DNA from: CAVYUC01 sp963783085
GTDB lineage: Bacteria > Bacteroidota > Bacteroidia > Bacteroidales > Prolixibacteraceae
Assembly: GCA_963783085.1 (NCBI GenBank)
Contig: CAWAMJ010000004.1
Location: forward strand, 62,001 to 126,000
Direction: 5' to 3'
Length of the DNA stretch: 64,000 nt
Part shown: piece by piece, positions 60,526 through 64,000 of the stretch
How positions within the stretch are numbered: the stretch's first letter is position 1
Layout of the letters: each line of letters starts with the position of its first letter
The notes under the pieces: model-generated
What the model was told of the DNA's origin: nothing
Database searches by the model: none
The model's input: only the letters and a program-made list of their open reading frames with translations
Position numbers and translations under genes: made by a program

Positions 60526-61569
60526 ATGCCTGAAAACAAGAAAATTGCCATTGTCATTCTCAACTGGAACGGCGCCAGGCTGTTCGAAAAATTCCTGCCT
60601 TCGGTCATTCGAAACTCAGAAAATGAAAATACTGCGATTTTTGTGGCTGATAACGGCTCAACTGATAATTCCGTCGAAATATTAACCACCCGTTTTCCGG
60701 AAGTTAAAATTATTGAACTCGGGGAAAATTATGGTTTTGCAGAAGGATACAATCGCGCATTGCAGCAAATTGAAGCCAGTTATTTTATATTGCTCAATTC
60801 CGATGTGGAGGTTACGCCGCACTGGATGGAAAAGTGCCTGCAGCTGTTTAAAGAAAATGAGAAAATTGCAGTCGTTCAACCCAAAATTTTAAGTTTTGAA
60901 AAACCGCATTTATTCGAATATGCCGGCGCTGCCGGTGGATTTATCGATAAATTCGGTTACCCGTTTTGCCGCGGACGGATACTGAACCAGATGGAACCCG
61001 ATGTTGGCCAGTACAACAAAGCAACGCCGGTTTTTTGGGCGAGCGGGGCCTGCATGTTTGTAAAAGCTGACTTGTTTAAAAAAGCAGGGGGTTTCGACGG
61101 AGATTTTTGGGCACACATGGAGGAAATTGATTTATGCTGGCGTTTGAAAAGCCGCGGTTACGAAATCTGGTACCAACCGGACAGCGCTGTGTTTCACCTC
61201 GGCGGGGGCACACTGTCGTACGGAAGCCCGCAAAAAGTTTATCTTAATTTCAGGAATAACCTGTACATGTTGTTTAAAAACCTTCCGCACAAATATTTCA
61301 AACGAATTTTTCTCACCCGGATGGTACTCGACGGGGTGGCCGCATTTAAATTTCTGTTCGGTTTTTATTTCAGGAGCTTTTGGGCCATATTGAAGGCACA
61401 TGGCGAATTTTACAGGAACTTTTCGAAACTGAAGGAAAAAAGAAAAGCTGCACAGGAACAGGCTGAAGTGGAAGATCACACAGAGATTTACTCAAAAAGC
61501 ATCATGTGGAAGTTTTTTATTCAGAAGAAGCGCAAATTTTCATCGTTAAATTTTAACCTGTTAAAATGA
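60526..61569 (+). CDS. Family 2 glycosyltransferase
   Basis: The 347-residue enzyme has the GT-A nucleotide-sugar fold: KIAIVILNWNGARLFEKFLP at the start, VADNGSTDNS (near 44-53), LNSDVEV metal-binding Asp (near 93-99) and FWAHMEEIDLCWRLKSRGYE acceptor region. It resembles rhamnosyl-type cell-surface transferases. The next gene starts within its stop codon (ATGA). Confidence 0.92.
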   Translation: MPENKKIAIVILNWNGARLFEKFLPSVIRNSENENTAIFVADNGSTDNSVEILTTRFPEVKIIELGENYGFAEGYNRALQQIEASYFILLNSDVEVTPHWMEKCLQLFKENEKIAVVQPKILSFEKPHLFEYAGAAGGFIDKFGYPFCRGRILNQMEPDVGQYNKATPVFWASGACMFVKADLFKKAGGFDGDFWAHMEEIDLCWRLKSRGYEIWYQPDSAVFHLGGGTLSYGSPQKVYLNFRNNLYMLFKNLPHKYFKRIFLTRMVLDGVAAFKFLFGFYFRSFWAILKAHGEFYRNFSKLKEKRKAAQEQAEVEDHTEIYSKSIMWKFFIQKKRKFSSLNFNLLK

Positions 61570-61985
61570 ATGAGAAGTTGGTCTTTAATGAAAAAGTGTA
61601 TACTTATCAAATCGATTTTATCGGTCATGTAAACAACATTGTTTATATCCAGTGGCTGGAAAATGCACGCGTCAACCTGCTCGAGGCCATCGATTTGCCG
61701 ATAGTCGATTTAATCCAAAAACAAGGAATTTTCCCTGTGCTCAGCAAAACATCCATCCGCTACCGCAAACCGTTTTTCCTGGGCGAAAAGGTGACCATCG
61801 AAATCTGGGTGTCGCAAATAAACAATGCATCTGTGGAAATGGATTTCAACTTTAAAAATCAGCGCGGTGAGCTTTGTACAACTGCGCGACAAACTTGTTT
61901 ATTTGTGGATAAAAATAACATGCGCCCCTTACGCCTGACCGGCAAAAACCGCGAAGCGTTTGAGAAACTGTCGATTATAGGATAA
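61566..61985 (+). CDS. Acyl-CoA/acyl-ACP thioesterase (hotdog fold)
   Basis: The 139-residue protein has the 4HBT-type motif DFIGHVNNIVYIQWLENARV, with the likely catalytic Asp and His, and STFRKPFFLGEKVTIEIW-like strand elements (actual: TSIRYRKPFFLGEKVTIEIW). It overlaps the glycosyltransferase stop by four bases. Substrate not predictable. Confidence 0.88.
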   Translation: MNEKLVFNEKVYTYQIDFIGHVNNIVYIQWLENARVNLLEAIDLPIVDLIQKQGIFPVLSKTSIRYRKPFFLGEKVTIEIWVSQINNASVEMDFNFKNQRGELCTTARQTCLFVDKNNMRPLRLTGKNREAFEKLSIIG

Positions 61986-62152
61986 CCGGCTGATAAAGTT
62001 TATTAGCCTGGTCGTTCCTCAATTTTTTTCAGTGCCTGTTTGAAAAATCTGTCGTTGGCAACAAGCATGTAATTTCAGATAAAATTCCAGATTAATTAAC
62101 AGCTATTTCCCTGCCTTGAAACACACGAAATAGTCCTTCAAATAAATCTTGT

Positions 62153-62183
62153 TTTGCTGTTTCAAAAATCCGTTTTAACTTTG
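62153..62183 (+). promoter_or_regulatory. Bacteroidota-type promoter for the TPP riboswitch transcript
   Basis: TTTG (62153-62156) and TAACTTTG (62176-62183) are spaced by 19 bases, an excellent match. Transcription should start near 62190, just before the riboswitch. The bases 61986-62152 show no gene. Confidence 0.8.
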
Positions 62184-62198
62184 CCGTCATTGTTTATG

Positions 62199-62275
62199 CA
62201 ATGGGGTGCCTCAATATTTAGGGCTGAGATCATACCCAAGGAACCTGATCCGGATAATGCCGGCGAAGGGAGGGC
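62199..62275 (+). promoter_or_regulatory. TPP riboswitch (THI element)
   Basis: The conserved blocks appear in order: GGGGTGCC (62203-62210), GGCTGAGATCATACCC (62222-62237), GAACCTGATC (62241-62250) and AATGCCGGCGAAGGGAG (62255-62271). This is the thiamine pyrophosphate aptamer. After it GGGATTCGTCCC (62281-62292) and TTGGTTAGTTATTAACCAA (62300-62318) form hairpins and likely make the expression platform, 20-50 bases before the ATG. Confidence 0.95.
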
Positions 62276-62330
62276 AACAAGGGATTCGTCCCGCTCCATT
62301 GGTTAGTTATTAACCAAATTTAATTTTATC

Positions 62331-64000
62331 ATGAGAAGATTTTTTACCTGGCTGCTTGTGCAGCTCATGGTTGTGTCAGCCTTCGGGCAATACAGCCTCG
62401 AAGGAAAAGTGACGGGAAATGGTGAACCGCTTGCCGGCGCCAGTGTGGTGATTGAAAACAGTTTTTACGGCGTATCCACAGGAAGCAGGGGCGGATTCGA
62501 ATTTAAAAACCTGAAACCGGGCAAATACGATTTAAAAGTATCGTTTATCGGTTTTGAAGCCAAAGAAGTAGGCGTTCAATTGAATTCTGATAAGGAGATT
62601 TTAATCGAACTGAATCCCGATGTGGTGATGACCGGCGAAGTATTGGTTTCAGCAACCCGCGCCGGAAATAAAACCCCGGTAGCTTACAGCAACATTTCCG
62701 GGGAAACCATCGAAGACAGGAACCTCGGACAGGACATTCCATTCTTGCTGCAATTAACACCTTCGTTTGTGGCAACTTCCGATGCCGGAGCCGGCGTGGG
62801 TTACACCAACTTTCGCATTCGCGGAACCGACCTTAATAGAATTAATGTTACTGTAAACGGCATCCCGCTGAACGATGCCGAATCACACGGAACCTGGTTT
62901 GTCGATATGCCCGATTTGGCTTCGTCGCTCGAAAATGTGCAAATCCAGCGCGGCGTAGGAACTTCCACAAATGGCGCAGCAGCGTTTGGGGCAACAATCA
63001 ATCTGCAAACCAATACGCTGCGGAAAGACGCTTACGCCGAATACAAAACGGCGTTTGGTTCGTTCAATACCTTTAAGAACACAGTTTCAGCAGGCACTGG
63101 TTTGCTGAACGAAAAATTCACACTTGATGCACGGCTCTCCAAAGTTTCGTCTGACGGCTACATCGACCGCGCTTTTTCCGACCTGAAATCGTTTTTTGTT
63201 TCAGGCGGTTACTATTCGGGAAGCACGGTGCTGAAAGTGAATGTGTTTTCGGGTATCGAGGAAACGTATCAATCGTGGTGGGGCGTGCCGAAAGTTCGGC
63301 TGAACAACGACCTGGAGGGGATGAAACGCTATGAAGAACATTGGTTGTATTCGCCGCAGCAAACGGAAGAAATGATCAATTCCGACAGCCGGACCTATAA
63401 TTATTATACGTACGAAAACCAGGTGGACCATTACCAGCAGGACCATTATCAACTGCATTTCTCGCATAAATTCAGCAGTTACCTGAACCTGAATGCCTCA
63501 GGGCATTTTACCCACGGCCGCGGATATTATGAAAATTTTGAGCCGGGTGAAGATTTGGCCGGTTACCGCATTCCTTATCCGGTAGTGGGAAATGATACCG
63601 TTTTTACTTCCGATATTATTAACCGCAAATGGCTCGACAATCGTTTTTACGGACTTACTTTTTCGCTGAACTATGATAGAAATCGCAGCGACTTTACCTT
63701 TGGCGGAGGTTGGAGCACTTATGACGGCGACCATTTTGGAAAGGTAATCTGGGGGCAGTTCATCGGCGACATCGAACCAAAACACGAATGGTACCGCGGA
63801 AATGGATTGAAAAAAGATTTCAACGTATACGCGAAGTATAATTACAGTGTGAGCGAAAAGCTAAATGCTTATGCCGACCTTCAATACCGCAAAATCGATT
63901 ACATGATTACGGGAATTGATAATGATTTGCGCGACATTTCACAGGGGCACAACTTTAACTTTTTTAATCCGAAGCTGGGTTTATTTTATCAGCCGGCTTC
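62331..64000 (+). CDS. TonB-dependent receptor, probable thiamine or precursor uptake, 3' end outside the window
   Basis: The frame from ATG 62331 is open to the window edge (556 codons). It has a signal peptide (MRRFFTWLLVQLMVVSAFGQ), a carboxypeptidase-like regulatory domain (GKVTGNGEPLAGASVVIENS, residues 25-100), a plug domain (FLLQLTPSFVATSDAGAGVG ... NFRIRGTDLNRINVTVNGIP) and the start of the barrel. TPP-riboswitch control predicts transport of thiamine or a related compound across the outer membrane, as for OmrThi-type receptors of Bacteroidota. Confidence 0.93.
   Translation, partial: MRRFFTWLLVQLMVVSAFGQYSLEGKVTGNGEPLAGASVVIENSFYGVSTGSRGGFEFKNLKPGKYDLKVSFIGFEAKEVGVQLNSDKEILIELNPDVVMTGEVLVSATRAGNKTPVAYSNISGETIEDRNLGQDIPFLLQLTPSFVATSDAGAGVGYTNFRIRGTDLNRINVTVNGIPLNDAESHGTWFVDMPDLASSLENVQIQRGVGTSTNGAAAFGATINLQTNTLRKDAYAEYKTAFGSFNTFKNTVSAGTGLLNEKFTLDARLSKVSSDGYIDRAFSDLKSFFVSGGYYSGSTVLKVNVFSGIEETYQSWWGVPKVRLNNDLEGMKRYEEHWLYSPQQTEEMINSDSRTYNYYTYENQVDHYQQDHYQLHFSHKFSSYLNLNASGHFTHGRGYYENFEPGEDLAGYRIPYPVVGNDTVFTSDIINRKWLDNRFYGLTFSLNYDRNRSDFTFGGGWSTYDGDHFGKVIWGQFIGDIEPKHEWYRGNGLKKDFNVYAKYNYSVSEKLNAYADLQYRKIDYMITGIDNDLRDISQGHNFNFFNPKLGLFYQPA

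Overview
The window is chromosomal DNA from a member of the Bacteroidota, most likely a Bacteroidales/Marinilabiliales-type anaerobe or facultative anaerobe. Evidence: the gene order hpf–tRNAs–tuf–secE–nusG–rplKAJL–rpoBC; promoters of the Bacteroidota type (TTTG, about 19-20 bases, TAnnTTTG); a type IX secretion tail on a copper protein; DUF3467 directly behind rpoC; and a TPP-riboswitch-controlled TonB receptor. The name of the genus cannot be fixed from sequence reading alone.

Layout. 1-13.4 kb: translation and transcription core (end of hpf, tRNA-Gly, tRNA-Thr, tuf, a tRNA-like remnant where tRNA-Trp usually sits, secE, nusG, ribosomal proteins L11, L1, L10, L7/L12, an attenuator-like hairpin, rpoB, rpoC, DUF3467). 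13.7-17.5 kb: electron transfer flavoprotein and acyl-CoA dehydrogenase. 17.6-36.9 kb: mixed housekeeping and accessory genes (PAS histidine kinase, a frameshifted acetyl xylan esterase-like gene, a modular copper protein, asnB, an amidotransferase, a thioredoxin-like lipoprotein, an EamA exporter, fmt, an ECF sigma factor module, a glucosaminidase/LysM protein, cdd, an RluA-type synthase, panB, and a putative outer-membrane protein). 37.0-44.1 kb, minus strand: two successive cytochrome c / ferredoxin-type / NrfD-type membrane redox modules separated by a DUF2339 protein. 44.6-46.1 kb: an exported Tyr/Trp/His-rich then Ser/Arg-rich protein, bracketed by two decayed GIY-YIG nuclease fragments.

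46.35-54.30 kb: an integrative element of about 7.9 kb inserted into the 3' half of a tRNA-Val gene, bounded by a perfect 46-bp direct repeat. It carries a tyrosine recombinase, internal GTGCAAAT-type repeats at both ends, and its own terminator for the restored tRNA. Its replication/regulation operon is decayed: a family-A-polymerase-like gene and an HTH gene are both frameshifted. Intact cargo includes paired membrane proteins, a superinfection-immunity-like membrane protein with a zinc ribbon, and an unknown 309-residue protein. No conjugation genes are seen. Upstream of tRNA-Val on its own strand lie two tandem copies of its 5' half with the anticodon arm replaced by another hairpin.

54.6-64.0 kb: folC, a PIN-PhoH ATPase, mtaB, an inositol monophosphatase family gene, a REP-like palindromic element, a coiled-coil hypothetical, a GT2 glycosyltransferase coupled to a thioesterase, then a promoter, a TPP riboswitch and a TonB-dependent receptor that runs off the window. 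The features most worth follow-up are the tRNA-Val 5'-half array, the element with its polymerase-like pseudogene, the paired redox modules and the missing anticodon arm in the tuf-secE tRNA remnant.
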